Shown here: piece by piece, positions 1 to 9,345 of the stretch
How positions within the stretch are numbered: position 1 is the first letter of the stretch
Layout: each line of letters opens with the position of its first letter
NCBI GenBank assembly: GCA_903885755.1
Contig: CAISJZ010000051.1
Coordinates: forward strand, 1 to 61,822
Source: an uncultured Hyphomicrobiales bacterium
GTDB taxonomy: Bacteria > Pseudomonadota > Alphaproteobacteria > Rhizobiales > Beijerinckiaceae
Direction of reading: 5' to 3'
DNA: 61,822 nt
Notes under the pieces: generated by a model
Database searches by the model: none
What the model was told of the DNA's origin: nothing
What the model saw: only the letters and a program-made list of their open reading frames with translations
Position numbers and translations under genes: made by a program

Positions 1-1
1 C

Positions 2-139
2 ATCGAGCGATGCTTCAACAAACTCAAGAATGCCCGGCGCTTCGCGACGAGATACGACAAGCTCGCCGAAACGTTCGGAGGCTTCGTTCAAATCGCCTGC
101 ATCCGGCTATGGATGCGCTACTTTGTCAACGAGACCTAG
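2..139 (+). mobile_element. IS5-family transposase, C-terminal fragment (cut by window edge)
   Basis: The first 46 codons read as the end of an IS5-family DDE transposase. The motif IERCFNKLKNARRFATRYDK carries the catalytic Glu of the DDE triad with the downstream Arg/Lys spacing typical of the family, followed by the usual IRLWMRY tail and a stop at 137-139. The 5' part lies outside the window, so completeness and activity cannot be judged. The right end of the element probably falls near 162-180, in the AT-rich run before the next gene, but the left terminal repeat is not visible for comparison. Confidence 0.85.
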
Positions 140-161
140 CGGCGCGGGCTGTACTTGCCAA

Positions 162-180
162 TAAAATAGAGTAGCCTTCC
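162..180. repeat. Possible right terminal inverted repeat of the IS5-family element
   Basis: A short AT-rich stretch ending in GTAGCCTTCC lies 22 bases after the transposase stop, where IS5-family elements end. It sits just before the ribosome binding site of the next gene. This rests on position only; the matching left repeat is outside the window. Confidence 0.3.
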
Positions 181-202
181 GGAATAATATTGGGAGGCCC
201 GC

Positions 203-1237
203 ATGGGAACGATGTGGTTCAGGTCGCGATTCGCTTGGATGATTTTCGTTCTCGGAGCGGTAACTGCGGCGCGCGCGCAACACATCGATATCGGGATCGT
301 GGAGGCAATGGGACGAGCTCCCGAATTCATCGCAATGGAGAAGGGATATTTCAAGGAATTGGGGATCGATGTAAATTTTGTTCCGATGGATTCGAGTTCA
401 AGGTTCGCCGCGGCGAACGCCGAGGGTTCCTTGCCCATCATCGGGGGCGCGGTTTCGGTAGGATTTTTCAATTCCGTCGCCAAGGGTTTTCCCATCAAGC
501 TGATGCTCGAAGGCGGCAGCACGCCGATTGGTCTCAATTTGATGGTCCGTCCCGATCTTGCCCAAGACATGCGCTCACTCGCCGATATGAAGGGACGGTC
601 GGTGTCGGTTACGGCGCCTGGCTCCAGCAACATCTATGTCGCGGGCAAGATGCTCGAAACGGCTGGTTTGTCGATGAAAGATGTTGACGCCAAGTATATC
701 GGCTTCGCGCAACTTTCCGCCGCTTTTGCAAACAAGGCTCTCGATACCGCGATCGTCATTCAACCGACCGTTGCCTTGCTGGAAGCCGGCGGGTTCGCGA
801 AATCGTGGATCGATCCGGACGAAATCATCAAGCCAACGCCGATGCTTGTTTCCGGGATACTGGTCAATACGGACTGGGCTAGAAAGAACGCGGACCTGGC
901 GAAGCGATATTTTGTGGCGCTCATGAAAGGCGTTCGGGATTACTGCGCGGCCTATCACGGCGGTTCAAACCGATCCGAGGTCATCGACATCCTGACACGT
1001 AATACCGCGATGAAAGACGCGGCATTTCTCGACCGTTCAGTTTGGCTTTCGCGTAGCGCGCGGGGTCTGATTCCAGTCGAAAGTCTGCTCGATATCCAGC
1101 ATTATTTTTACAAGGAGGGGCTTCTCGACAAGGAGCTACCTCTTGCCGACCTCGTCGACATGTCGCTCGTGGAAGCGGCGAATGCGACGCTCGGGCCTGT
1201 CAAGATCCCGACAGGCTCGAAGCCCGGATGTCGATAA
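203..1237 (+). CDS. NMT1/SsuA-like ABC transporter substrate-binding protein
   Basis: A periplasmic binding protein of the NMT1/SsuA/TauA class (344 aa), which would capture a small organic solute for an ABC importer. A signal peptide is visible: a basic start, a hydrophobic core at about residues 11-22, and an A-R-A-Q cleavage region near 26. The mature part has the family opening (GIVEAMGRAPEFIAMEKGYF, then E-L-G-I-D-V). GGGAGG at 192-197 lies 5 nt before the ATG and fixes the start. No permease or ATPase gene is adjacent. It follows the IS5 remnant directly, so it may have arrived or been truncated from an operon by transposition. The ligand is unknown. Confidence 0.8.
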   Translation: MGTMWFRSRFAWMIFVLGAVTAARAQHIDIGIVEAMGRAPEFIAMEKGYFKELGIDVNFVPMDSSSRFAAANAEGSLPIIGGAVSVGFFNSVAKGFPIKLMLEGGSTPIGLNLMVRPDLAQDMRSLADMKGRSVSVTAPGSSNIYVAGKMLETAGLSMKDVDAKYIGFAQLSAAFANKALDTAIVIQPTVALLEAGGFAKSWIDPDEIIKPTPMLVSGILVNTDWARKNADLAKRYFVALMKGVRDYCAAYHGGSNRSEVIDILTRNTAMKDAAFLDRSVWLSRSARGLIPVESLLDIQHYFYKEGLLDKELPLADLVDMSLVEAANATLGPVKIPTGSKPGCR

Positions 1238-1574
1238 ATAATATTGGCGACGCGCGAGTCGGAATTTGGTTCATCGCAAGCGTGAAGGCCTCCCGATGTG
1301 AGTTGAAATAACGTTTATTCACCTAAATTCACGATAGAGCGCTAGGCGCCCGACCACCGCGATTGAGAAATCTCGGCAGCTACATAAGCCCTTCTTGCTA
1401 TTCGCTTAATGTTCCAGCGGGGAGCTCCTGACGCCGAGGGAAGACCACGAATTCCCGCGGCGTTCCCTCGTCATGGGCGGTCAATCAATACCCAACCCGG
1501 GGTGTCACATCTGGCGGTTGCCTGCTAATATTACAATATCCATCTAACCGCCGGACGCGGCGAGGGAGATCGCG
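1238..1574. other. Intergenic stretch without a gene
   Basis: 337 bases without a convincing ORF. An imperfect palindrome lies at 1304-1321 (TGAAATAACGTTTATTCA), and TACAAT at 1532-1537 is a possible -10 element for the next gene, but no good -35 is found at the expected distance. Otherwise I see nothing in it. Confidence 0.4.
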
Positions 1575-2354
1575 TTGATCATGCTTCCGATGCTTCGTAC
1601 GCTTGCGCTCTGGTTGGCCGCGTCTGTCGTCGTGGCCACCCTTCCGGCCAGCGCGGTTGAAATCAAAGTCCTGTCGTCAAACAATATGAAGGCTACCGTG
1701 ACCGCGCTATCCCGCGAATTCGAGCGCTCGACGGGCAATAAGCTGGCTATGTCGTTCGATAGCGCCAGAGCCATGAACCACCGGATCACGGTTGGCGCGG
1801 ACGCGGACGTTGTCATAGTCCAACGCACGATTCTCGAGGAGTTGCTCAAACCTGGAAAAATTGATGGCCACACCATAACCGATGTGGCGCGCTCTTCCTT
1901 GGCGGTGTTCGTACAGGTAGGCGCGCCCAAGCCGGACGTGAGTTCGGCCGAGGCGTTCAAGGGGTCGCTGTTGAACGCCAGGTCAATCAGCTACCCCAAT
2001 CCAGGCGCCGGCGCGCTATCCGGCATCGCTTTCTCAAGCATTCTGGAAAAGCTGGGAGTCGCCGAGCAGATGAAGGCCAAGACCAAACGCGCGGGAGATA
2101 CGGAAGGGATGGTGAGGCTCGTCGCTTTGGGGATCGCTCAGATTGGCGTGTCACAATTAAGCGAAACGCGCGGACGAGGAATCGAGCTCGCGGGTCGGCT
2201 CCCGGACGAGTTGGGTGGAAGCATACCCATCTCGGCCGCCGTCACCGTAGGCGCGCGCGAGCCGGAGGCGGCGAAGACGTTCATCAGATTCTTATCGTCG
2301 CCAGAAGCCCTGAAAGCAATCGGCGCGAACAGGCTGGAGCCGCCCGCCAATTAA
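1575..2354 (+). CDS. ModA-like extracellular solute-binding protein
   Basis: A 259-aa exported binding protein of the molybdate-binding-like (SBP_bac_11) type. A hydrophobic signal peptide ends near P-A-S-A-V-E at about 24-29. The mature protein begins IKVLSSNNMK and contains the ModA-type segment ADADVVIVQ, where the family reads D-V-x-x. TTG at 1575 is well spaced from GGGAG at 1564-1568; ATG at 1581 (two codons later) is an alternative. The family includes many non-molybdate members found in degradative clusters, and no modBC genes are here, so the ligand is unassigned. The stop overlaps the end of the convergent tctC-like gene in a shared TTAA. Confidence 0.75.
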   Translation: MIMLPMLRTLALWLAASVVVATLPASAVEIKVLSSNNMKATVTALSREFERSTGNKLAMSFDSARAMNHRITVGADADVVIVQRTILEELLKPGKIDGHTITDVARSSLAVFVQVGAPKPDVSSAEAFKGSLLNARSISYPNPGAGALSGIAFSSILEKLGVAEQMKAKTKRAGDTEGMVRLVALGIAQIGVSQLSETRGRGIELAGRLPDELGGSIPISAAVTVGAREPEAAKTFIRFLSSPEALKAIGANRLEPPAN

Positions 2355-3331
2355 TCCATCGTCGGAATATGCGCATCCACGATGACTTTCTTGAAACTCG
2401 CGACTTCGTCCTTGTAGATATTGTCGAATTCCGCTGGACCGGCGGTCGCTGGCTCCAGCGACAGGTTGAAGAGCGAATCCTTGAGATCGCCGGATGCGAT
2501 CGCGATCAAAGATTCCCTGGCCATATGCTCCACGATTTCGCGCGGCGTCCCCGCCGCCGTGAACAGGCCAAGCCATCCCGTGACGCTGAAACCCGGCAAT
2601 CCCTCTTCCTTCATGGTGGGGACACTTGGCATGGTCGGAACTCGATCGGCTGTCGTCACCGCCAACGCTCGCACGTCGCCGGTATCGATATGCGCCTTCG
2701 CGGTGGTGGTGGGAACGAGCGCGCACTGAACTTCGCCGCCAATGATCGCGGTGAACAGCGGCGCGTCGCCCGTGAAGGGAACGAGCTGTATCTCGGTTCC
2801 CGTTGCGTGCTTGACCATTTCCATCGTCAATTGCGACGCGGTGCCGACGCCGGTCGCCCCATAGTTCAGTTTGCTCGGGTTTGCCTTCGCATAAGCGATG
2901 AATTCTGGAAAAGTCTTGACCGGCAGGTTCTTGCCGACGATGAGCACGGATGACGTAGTGACGAGTTCGGCGACCCGCGCGAGGTCGTCGACCGGACTGA
3001 ACGGCAGTGATTTATACATGGAAGGGGCTATGGAAATTCCGTTGGAGTGCATGAGGTAGGTGTAGCCGTCGGGCGGCGCCTTCGCGACGGCGTTGCCTGC
3101 GACATTCCCGCCGGCGCCAGCGCGACTTTCCACGAGGACCGGGACTTTGAGTTGTTCCTGCAGTTTGGCCGCGAAGACGCGCGCGGTCGCGTCAACCGAC
3201 CCGCCAACGGGGAATGGAATGATAATTCGAATGGGTTTGTCCGGCCACGAATCCGCCGCCGCCGGGGTCGCGTCAGAAACCGTCGCGCACGAAATCAAAG
3301 CGAAAAACAGGGTCGTCATGCCGATGCGCAT
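2351..3331 (-). CDS. TctC/Bug-family tripartite tricarboxylate receptor
   Basis: A periplasmic receptor of the Bug/TctC family (326 aa), which binds carboxylates or other small anions. It has a signal peptide (hydrophobic core about 7-22, cleavage near A-A-A-D-S) and then the family opening WPDKPIRIIIPFPVGG with the ligand-contacting Asp of VDATAR. The later motifs GATGVGTASQLTME, VPFTGDAPLFTAIIGG and a C-terminal Leu/Pro-rich part also fit. It lies downstream of hyuA-hyuB on the same strand with about 60 bases between, so it may deliver the substrate of that enzyme pair. No TctA or TctB membrane genes are present, as is usual for expanded Bug families. Confidence 0.87.
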   Translation of the reverse strand: MRIGMTTLFFALISCATVSDATPAAADSWPDKPIRIIIPFPVGGSVDATARVFAAKLQEQLKVPVLVESRAGAGGNVAGNAVAKAPPDGYTYLMHSNGISIAPSMYKSLPFSPVDDLARVAELVTTSSVLIVGKNLPVKTFPEFIAYAKANPSKLNYGATGVGTASQLTMEMVKHATGTEIQLVPFTGDAPLFTAIIGGEVQCALVPTTTAKAHIDTGDVRALAVTTADRVPTMPSVPTMKEEGLPGFSVTGWLGLFTAAGTPREIVEHMARESLIAIASGDLKDSLFNLSLEPATAGPAEFDNIYKDEVASFKKVIVDAHIPTMD

Positions 3332-3393
3332 TTCGTTTCATTCCCGCTGCGACACTTTCGCGGCGCGGCTAATTGGTGAGCCGCCCGCGCCAG

Positions 3394-5118
3394 TCAGGTT
3401 ACTCGAACTATGCGCCCTTTCGCGTCGATCGCAACACCATAGTCCGTTACCGCGCCGTCGGTCGTAATGTAACCCTCGTCGAGATCGCCTTGTATCATCG
3501 CGATATCTCGCTCCTCGACTGGCCCATAACCGCCGCCGCCGCCGGTTTCGAGTATAAGAATGCTGCCGGCGGCAAGCGGTTCGCCATGCGCCTTGTATTT
3601 CGGCGTCGTCGTGCCCGCAATTTCGTCGATGACGACGACGCTGCCAGGGCGCGCCTGCTTGCCGCCAAGCACACCCCATGCGGGATGCTTGGTGCGATCG
3701 AGATTGGTCTGCAACTGACAATCCTCAAGGATGCGATATGTCTTTGCGAAGCCGAGACCGCCACGGAATTTGCCGGCGCCTCCGGAATCGGGACGAAGCG
3801 CGATGGACTCGACGCGGAATGGCAGGAGCCGCTCTTGCAACTCGATGGGAATGAGCCTTGTGTCGCCATGGGCCATGGTGCGGAACGGACCCGAACCGTC
3901 GTGGGTCGCGCAAGCGCCCCAACCGCCGTGGCCGCTGTCGTGACCGTTGAAGGGCCGGCCGTTCGCCCGTCTTCCGAACAGGCGAAATCCGGAATGCGTT
4001 GCGAAATGGCCGCCGGTGACGCGTTCTGGAAGCGCCTTTTCCAAAGCCTTGATAACAGCGTCTATTACGGTCGGGAAAGGCATCGGGTAGTTGGCCATCG
4101 GCGCCGTCGGATCGGCGCTGAGGATTTTTCCCTCCGGCAAGATCAGGTTCAAAGGGCGGAAAAGTCCCTCGTTGGCGGGTTCGTCCGGCGCCACGAGATA
4201 GCGGAACGCCACGCGGGCGGTTGTCAGGCCGCCGCCATGATAGCCCGAGTTGATCGAACCTTTCGCCTGTTCCGCGATGCCGGTGTAATCGACCGTCATC
4301 TCGTCGCCCCTGATGATTACGCGCACCTTGATGGGAATGGGCGCGTCGCCCTGGCCGTCGTTGTCGAGCCAGGTTTCGTGCTCGTATTCGCCATCGGGAA
4401 GATCGCGAATGTGCTGGCGCGCGGCCGCCTCGGCCTGATCGAGAATAATATCGATGGCGCGCTCGAACGTAGCTGTTCCATATTTCACGGCAAGCGCGGC
4501 AATGAGATCGCGCCCGAGCAGGCAGCCCGCCAATTGCGCCTGAATATCGCCAAGCAGTTCGGTTGGAAGCCGGCTGTTATTCTCGATGATGCGATAGACT
4601 TCCTCGTTCGGCTCTCCCTTCGACCACATCTTGATGGAACGCAACTGCAGGCCTTCCATGAAGATGTCATGGGAGTTGTTCATTGTCCCACCGATATCGA
4701 TCCAGTGCACGTTGATGGCGAAAAAGCCAATCAGGCGGCCCGACCCATCCAGGCGTTCCGCAATGGGCGTGTACATCACCGTGTTGTTGAGATGCTGCCC
4801 CTGTACCGCCGCGTGATTGCAGACGATAACGTCGCCGAAGTGGAGCCGTTCAAGACCATAAATCTCGAGTCCATCGCGAACGGCCGTTCCCACGGAATCC
4901 GCGACGAAAGGCGGCATTCCGCCCGTACACTGCGCGACTAGACGTCCCTTGATGTCGGTCATGCCGACCGCGAAATCGTTATATTCGTAGATATAGGGAC
5001 TGAACGCGGTGCGCTTGATGTTGGCGTCGATCTGGTTGGTGGTCGAGATCAGGCCATGGCGGATTACCTCGAGGGTGATTGGATCGATGGCGTCCCGAAT
5101 TTCAGATGATTGGGTCAT
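3394..5118 (-). CDS. hyuB: Hydantoinase B/oxoprolinase family protein (HyuB)
   Basis: The large B-type subunit of the hydantoinase/oxoprolinase superfamily (574 aa from the chosen start). It pairs with HyuA for ATP-dependent opening of a cyclic amide or for carboxylation of a ketone. Family marks are DPITLEVIRHG at the N-terminus, TGGMPPFVADSVG, the GQHLNN segment and a Gly-rich end (GGGGGYG). The ATG at 5116-5118 overlaps the hyuA stop as ATGA, showing translational coupling; an in-frame upstream start at 5145 would overlap hyuA further and is less likely. Superfamily members include N-methylhydantoinase, 5-oxoprolinase, acetone carboxylase and acetophenone carboxylase, so the substrate cannot be named. 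No third (gamma) subunit is seen. Confidence 0.87.
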   Translation of the reverse strand: MTQSSEIRDAIDPITLEVIRHGLISTTNQIDANIKRTAFSPYIYEYNDFAVGMTDIKGRLVAQCTGGMPPFVADSVGTAVRDGLEIYGLERLHFGDVIVCNHAAVQGQHLNNTVMYTPIAERLDGSGRLIGFFAINVHWIDIGGTMNNSHDIFMEGLQLRSIKMWSKGEPNEEVYRIIENNSRLPTELLGDIQAQLAGCLLGRDLIAALAVKYGTATFERAIDIILDQAEAAARQHIRDLPDGEYEHETWLDNDGQGDAPIPIKVRVIIRGDEMTVDYTGIAEQAKGSINSGYHGGGLTTARVAFRYLVAPDEPANEGLFRPLNLILPEGKILSADPTAPMANYPMPFPTVIDAVIKALEKALPERVTGGHFATHSGFRLFGRRANGRPFNGHDSGHGGWGACATHDGSGPFRTMAHGDTRLIPIELQERLLPFRVESIALRPDSGGAGKFRGGLGFAKTYRILEDCQLQTNLDRTKHPAWGVLGGKQARPGSVVVIDEIAGTTTPKYKAHGEPLAAGSILILETGGGGGYGPVEERDIAMIQGDLDEGYITTDGAVTDYGVAIDAKGRIVRVT

Positions 5119-7178
5119 TTTGATTTCGCCCGAGGAGCGTCGCATTGGATTCGGATTTCGCGCAGGGGTCCAATCTCAAAACGATCGAAAGGACCCACCA
5201 GCGTCGTCGAGCCATATTCCTCGATGACCGCGGGACCCGGCGCCGAGAATCCCGGCGCCAGGCCGGAACGCTCGAAAACGGCCGCATCGACGAAGCCGCC
5301 CGCCTCCCTGAAATAAACACGCCGGGACGTGGGCGCGGCGCCTCCCTCGCCGATGAGCGGCAGGCTCGATAGGTCGAGACGCTTCTGCCGCGCGAAGGCC
5401 GATAGATGTAGCGCTTGCAACTCCGCCGGGTTTTTGGGGTCGGCGTGTCCGTAGCGGCGCTTGTAATCGCGTTCGAAGGAATGGCGGATGGTCGCGAAGT
5501 CGCCAGCGTTTCCCACGGGCACCTTGATGTTATGGCGTTGACCGAGATAGCGCATCTCGGCATGGCGTTCCATAATGATCTCGCGCGCGCCGAACTCTTG
5601 CTTCAATGCCGCGGCGGCTTCGTTTTCCATCTCGCCAAAAGCTTCCTGAATCGAGGCAATTGCATTTTGCGTAAGAAGGCCGGTGAAAGTCTTCGACAGA
5701 TCAATGCGCGCATCCGCCAGCAACATGCCGACGGCCGAGAAGTTGCCTGGCGCCGGCGGGATGACAACGGTGGGAATCGAAAGTTCACGCGCCAACGCGG
5801 ATGAATGCAACGGGCCGCCGCCGCCATAACTGAACAGGACGAAGTCGCGCGGATCGAGTCCATGCTCGACGGAGACTTGCCGGATCGCGCCAGCCATGGT
5901 CACGGTCGCCAGAGACAGAATGCCATCCGCGAGGCGCAACATGCCATCTTCGCCGGCATAGCCCAAGGGCCCGGAAAGTTCTCGAATGGCGCGCGCGGCG
6001 CCCTCGACATCGAGCTTCAGTTCGCCACCGAGGAAGCGATCCGCGTTCAATCGTCCGAGCACCAGATTGGCGTCGGTGACGGTCGCTTCCATGCCGCCGC
6101 GGCCATAGCAAACGGGACCGGGAGTTGATCCAGCGCTACGCGGGCCAACGTGCAAACGGTTCTGTGAGTCTAGCCACGCCACCGAGCCGCCACCGGAGCC
6201 GACTTCCACGATATCGATGACGGGAGATTTGATCGGGAAGCCATGAACGTAGCCACCCGCGTAATAGATCGTCTCGACGTTGAAGCGTCCATCCTCGACA
6301 AGCGCGCACTTCGCGGTGGTGCCGCCCATGTCGAAGGCCACGACATTCCTGAAGCCAAGTTCCTCGGCATAGGCGCCAGCTCCAATGCATCCGCCGATCG
6401 GCCCGGACTCCACAAGGCCGACCGGCTGACGACAGGTACGCTCGACGGACAGGAGGCCACCATTCGATCCCATCATGAAGAGTGATCCCGTGAAGCCTCG
6501 CGCCTTCATGTCGTCTTCGAGTTGGCGGATGTAGGTGTTGACCTGCGGCCCGACGTAGGCGTTCGCCGCGACCGTGGAGGATCGCTCGAATTCATACCAT
6601 TCGCGCGTGAGATCGGTGCTACAGGTGATGTAGACGTCGGGCAACTTCGCGCGCAGGCGCGCCGCCGCTTCGACCTCATGCGCGGGATTAGCGAATGAGT
6701 TCATGAAGAATACCGCGATTGCTTCAACCTTTGCCGCGCCCAACTCTTCCGCGAGGCGATCGACCGCCGCAAGATCAAGCGGCGTCTGAATCTCTCCGAA
6801 CGTGTCCATGCGCTCCGGCACTTCGAAGCGCAGCGAGCGGGGAATAAGCGGCGGGTCGCGCCGATAGTGCAGATCGAATGGATCAGGCCGATTGGCGCGC
6901 GCAATCTCGAGAATGTCGCGAAATCCCCGCGTCGTGACAAGCGCCGCCCTCGCGCCGCGTCGCTGGATAAAGGAATTGATGACGAGCGTCGTGCCGTGAT
7001 TCAGGAATAGGGCCTGCTCGGGTGCTAGATTGGCCTTCCTGAAGCAGTCGAGAATACCGTCGACGAAATTGTCGTAGGTCGTCGAGCTCTTGGTATAGAC
7101 GACGCGGCGCGTCTCCCGGTCGTAACCGACCAGATCGGTGAATGTCCCTCCTATATCCACCGCGACCGCGTATGACAT
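5115..7178 (-). CDS. hyuA: Hydantoinase/oxoprolinase family protein, A subunit (HyuA)
   Basis: The ATP-binding A subunit (687 aa, typical length) of the hydantoinase/oxoprolinase superfamily. It has the actin-like ATPase phosphate motif DIGGTFTD at residues 8-15, NHGTTLVINSF near 60, and the second ATPase motif FDMGGTTAK near 285. GGAG lies 8 nt before the ATG, and 4 nt are shared with hyuB. It forms the catalytic unit with HyuB, and hydrolysis of a lactam or hydantoin-type ring is the usual role. It is divergent from an IclR-type regulator with a palindrome between them, so expression is probably controlled by that regulator. Confidence 0.88.
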   Translation of the reverse strand: MSYAVAVDIGGTFTDLVGYDRETRRVVYTKSSTTYDNFVDGILDCFRKANLAPEQALFLNHGTTLVINSFIQRRGARAALVTTRGFRDILEIARANRPDPFDLHYRRDPPLIPRSLRFEVPERMDTFGEIQTPLDLAAVDRLAEELGAAKVEAIAVFFMNSFANPAHEVEAAARLRAKLPDVYITCSTDLTREWYEFERSSTVAANAYVGPQVNTYIRQLEDDMKARGFTGSLFMMGSNGGLLSVERTCRQPVGLVESGPIGGCIGAGAYAEELGFRNVVAFDMGGTTAKCALVEDGRFNVETIYYAGGYVHGFPIKSPVIDIVEVGSGGGSVAWLDSQNRLHVGPRSAGSTPGPVCYGRGGMEATVTDANLVLGRLNADRFLGGELKLDVEGAARAIRELSGPLGYAGEDGMLRLADGILSLATVTMAGAIRQVSVEHGLDPRDFVLFSYGGGGPLHSSALARELSIPTVVIPPAPGNFSAVGMLLADARIDLSKTFTGLLTQNAIASIQEAFGEMENEAAAALKQEFGAREIIMERHAEMRYLGQRHNIKVPVGNAGDFATIRHSFERDYKRRYGHADPKNPAELQALHLSAFARQKRLDLSSLPLIGEGGAAPTSRRVYFREAGGFVDAAVFERSGLAPGFSAPGPAVIEEYGSTTLVGPFDRFEIGPLREIRIQCDAPRAKSK

Positions 7179-7210
7179 TCATTCAACTCCAGCTCGCGTC
7201 AAACTTGCAT

Positions 7211-7249
7211 TTTTCCGAAAAATGGAAAAGTATTCCATTTTCTGAAAAA
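7211..7249. promoter_or_regulatory. IclR-type operator between hyuA and the iclR-family gene
   Basis: A near-perfect inverted repeat: AATGGAA (7221-7227), a 5-nt spacer, then TTCCATT (7233-7239), with the match extending outward to 9 of 10 per arm. The core TGGAA-N5-TTCCA closely resembles the 15-bp operator described for E. coli IclR. Two near-identical 12-mers, TTTTCCGAAAAA (7211-7222) and TTTTCTGAAAAA (7238-7249), flank and overlap the arms. The position between divergent starts suits autoregulation and control of hyuAB-tctC. Confidence 0.75.
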
Positions 7250-7289
7250 GTAATCTTGACTTTTCGGATTGTCAACAAATGGAGCGACC

Positions 7290-8102
7290 ATGTCGGCGGT
7301 AACAGTCAATCACCGCAAGGGGCGTCCAGCCAGGCTGTCAGCCGAGGCGGCGGGAAACTCGACGGCCCTCATCGGACTCGAGCTACTCAAGGCGATCGCG
7401 AGGGAGAGCCGCCCTATGCAGCTGACGGAAATCGCGCTTGCGGTCGGCATGTCCGCCAGTCGCACGCATCGATATCTCTCCAGTCTTCGGCATGCGGGGT
7501 TTGTCGGAAAAGACGAGGCGACCGGGCGCTACTTGATAGGGCCGTCGACAATTGAAATCGGGATCGCCGCAATAAAAAATGCCGACGGCGGTCAGATAAC
7601 CGACGATCTCATGAAGGATCTCACCAACAGAACCGGGTTGTGCTCCTATCTCTGCGTCTGGGGATCCAACGGGCCAACCGTTATCCGTAGCGAGATGGGC
7701 GAGGTGCGGACCGTGGCGCGAATGCGCATCGGCTCAAACCTCTCGATGCTGACCGCGACTGGCCAAATCTTTCTTTCTTTTATGCCGCTTGAAACGACCC
7801 GCGAGTTGCTGATCCGTGACATCGATGACTGGAACCGCGAAACGCCCGGCGCCGCCGCGAGTATCGAGAAATCCATGCGTCAACGGAGTAAGGTCGAGAA
7901 AGCGCGAATCGCCAGGACGCGGGGTATGAGAAATCCGGCATGGACCGCGTTTTCAAGCCCCGTTTTCAATCGCGGCGGAAGCTTTCGCATGGCGCTCACG
8001 GTGATAGGCGTGACAACGCACTTTGATACCAGACTGGATGGTTCCATCGCCGCGCAGCTGAAGGCGTCATCCGAACGACTTTCGATGTCGATCCTATCGT
8101 GA
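7290..8102 (+). CDS. IclR-family transcriptional regulator
   Basis: A 270-aa regulator with an N-terminal winged helix-turn-helix (residues about 27-85; TEIALAVGMSASRTHRYL) and a C-terminal effector-binding domain (RTGLCSYLCVWG, ARMRIGSNLSMLTATGQ), the standard IclR layout. ATG at 7290 has GGAG at 7281-7284; a TTG seven codons upstream is possible but lacks such a site. It is divergent from hyuA with an IclR-like palindrome in the gap, so it most likely regulates hyuA-hyuB-tctC and itself. The effector is probably the substrate or a product of HyuAB (inference). Confidence 0.88.
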   Translation: MSAVTVNHRKGRPARLSAEAAGNSTALIGLELLKAIARESRPMQLTEIALAVGMSASRTHRYLSSLRHAGFVGKDEATGRYLIGPSTIEIGIAAIKNADGGQITDDLMKDLTNRTGLCSYLCVWGSNGPTVIRSEMGEVRTVARMRIGSNLSMLTATGQIFLSFMPLETTRELLIRDIDDWNRETPGAAASIEKSMRQRSKVEKARIARTRGMRNPAWTAFSSPVFNRGGSFRMALTVIGVTTHFDTRLDGSIAAQLKASSERLSMSILS

Positions 8103-8113
8103 CGCCTTCGCGC

Positions 8114-8130
8114 ATCTCGATTATCGAGAT
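8114..8130 (+). terminator. Hairpin after the iclR-family gene
   Basis: A perfect 7-bp stem (ATCTCGA / TCGAGAT) with a 3-nt loop lies 12 nt after the stop. There is no T-run after it, so it is only a weak candidate terminator. Confidence 0.35.
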
Positions 8131-8339
8131 ACTCGGCGATCGCGCGGGGAAAATTTTCGATAGCTGCATTTCGGCGAAATGGAGCGATTAATCAGCTTCC
8201 ACAGAGCTTATGGCAGGTTGGTGTTTCGCTTTCGAGCCCGGATTCACTCAATTGTCGCAAAAGTTCGTTGAGGGCTTGAACCCCGGAAATTGAGCCCTAC
8301 AATGACGACTAACGGCAATAATCCATGGGATGGAAACCG

Positions 8340-9320
8340 ATGAGAGTAATAACCGCATTTGGTATGGCCTTTCTTCTGGCAATTGGCGCCGGAGTGTCGG
8401 GGCCTTCACTGGCGCAGAATTATCCGAGCCGCCCAATCAGATTGATTGTTCCGATCGCGGCGGGTTCGGTCACGGACGTTGCCTCCCGATTGATGGCGCA
8501 GGAATTGTCCGAACGCCTCGGCGGGATCTCCGTCATCGTTGATAATCGTCCGGGCGCGAACATGGTCATCGGGGGGACCGAATGCGCGAAATCCGCGGGC
8601 GATGGATACACACTGTGCGTTGTCAGTCCCGATACCATGTCGTTCAATCCATTCACCGTGCCCAATCTCTCCTATGATCCAGACAGGGATTTTCGCCCTG
8701 TAACCAATATGTATTACGTGGTGGAAGGCCTGATCGGGAAACAGGCCCTACCAGCCAATACCGTCGATGAACTGAAGAAGCTCGCGATCGAAAAGCCAGC
8801 GGCGATCAATTTTGGAACGCTCGGCGAGGGCACGACAACCGATATGTATCGGGTCTGGCTGAACGAGGAATGGAAGACCAACATCGTTGGCGTTCCGTAC
8901 AAGGGCGGCAGTGAAATCGTGAATGCCTTGCTGACCGGAACCATCGATATCTCCAAAATAGGCATGGGCAACTTCGCGGGCCGATTGAATGACGGAAGCA
9001 TCAAGACACTGGCGTTGCGTAGTTCAAAGCGCAGTGAACTGCTGCCAAATGTACCAACCCTGGCCGAGGCGGGGCTGCGTGGATTTCCGGGCGGCCCTAT
9101 CTTTTGGGGCGTTGTCGTCCCGAAGTCGACGCCCGACGCGATTGTCGAGCGGCTGCACAAGGAACTGGCGCAGATACTGAATGGCCCAAAATTCGTGGAT
9201 TTCGCGAAGAAACAGTTTCTCGAAATCGATGCGTCATCTCCGGCCGAATTCGCGGCATTTCTGAAGGAGGACCGAGAGAGCGCTCGCGTTTTGATCAATA
9301 AATATGGCGCTGCGCGCTAG
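8340..9320 (+). CDS. TctC/Bug-family tripartite tricarboxylate receptor
   Basis: A second Bug-family periplasmic receptor (326 aa from ATG 8340; ATG 8325 five codons earlier is possible). A signal peptide ends near S-L-A-Q-N, then comes the family opening YPSRPIRLIVPIAAGSVTDVASR. Further family segments are GTLGEGTTTDMYRVW, VPYKGGSEIVNALLTG and VPTLAEAGLRGF. It lies downstream of, and in the same direction as, the iclR-family gene and converges with the beta-propeller gene. No membrane partners are adjacent. The ligand is unknown; carboxylate-type ligands are usual. Confidence 0.85.
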   Translation: MRVITAFGMAFLLAIGAGVSGPSLAQNYPSRPIRLIVPIAAGSVTDVASRLMAQELSERLGGISVIVDNRPGANMVIGGTECAKSAGDGYTLCVVSPDTMSFNPFTVPNLSYDPDRDFRPVTNMYYVVEGLIGKQALPANTVDELKKLAIEKPAAINFGTLGEGTTTDMYRVWLNEEWKTNIVGVPYKGGSEIVNALLTGTIDISKIGMGNFAGRLNDGSIKTLALRSSKRSELLPNVPTLAEAGLRGFPGGPIFWGVVVPKSTPDAIVERLHKELAQILNGPKFVDFAKKQFLEIDASSPAEFAAFLKEDRESARVLINKYGAAR

Positions 9321-9345
9321 CGGCTCCTTGTGCGCGCGCCTCGGA

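Noticed and set aside
3373..4941. Long plus-strand open frame (522 codons)
   Set aside because: It is the antisense of hyuB; no recognisable protein, while hyuB on the minus strand has clear motifs.
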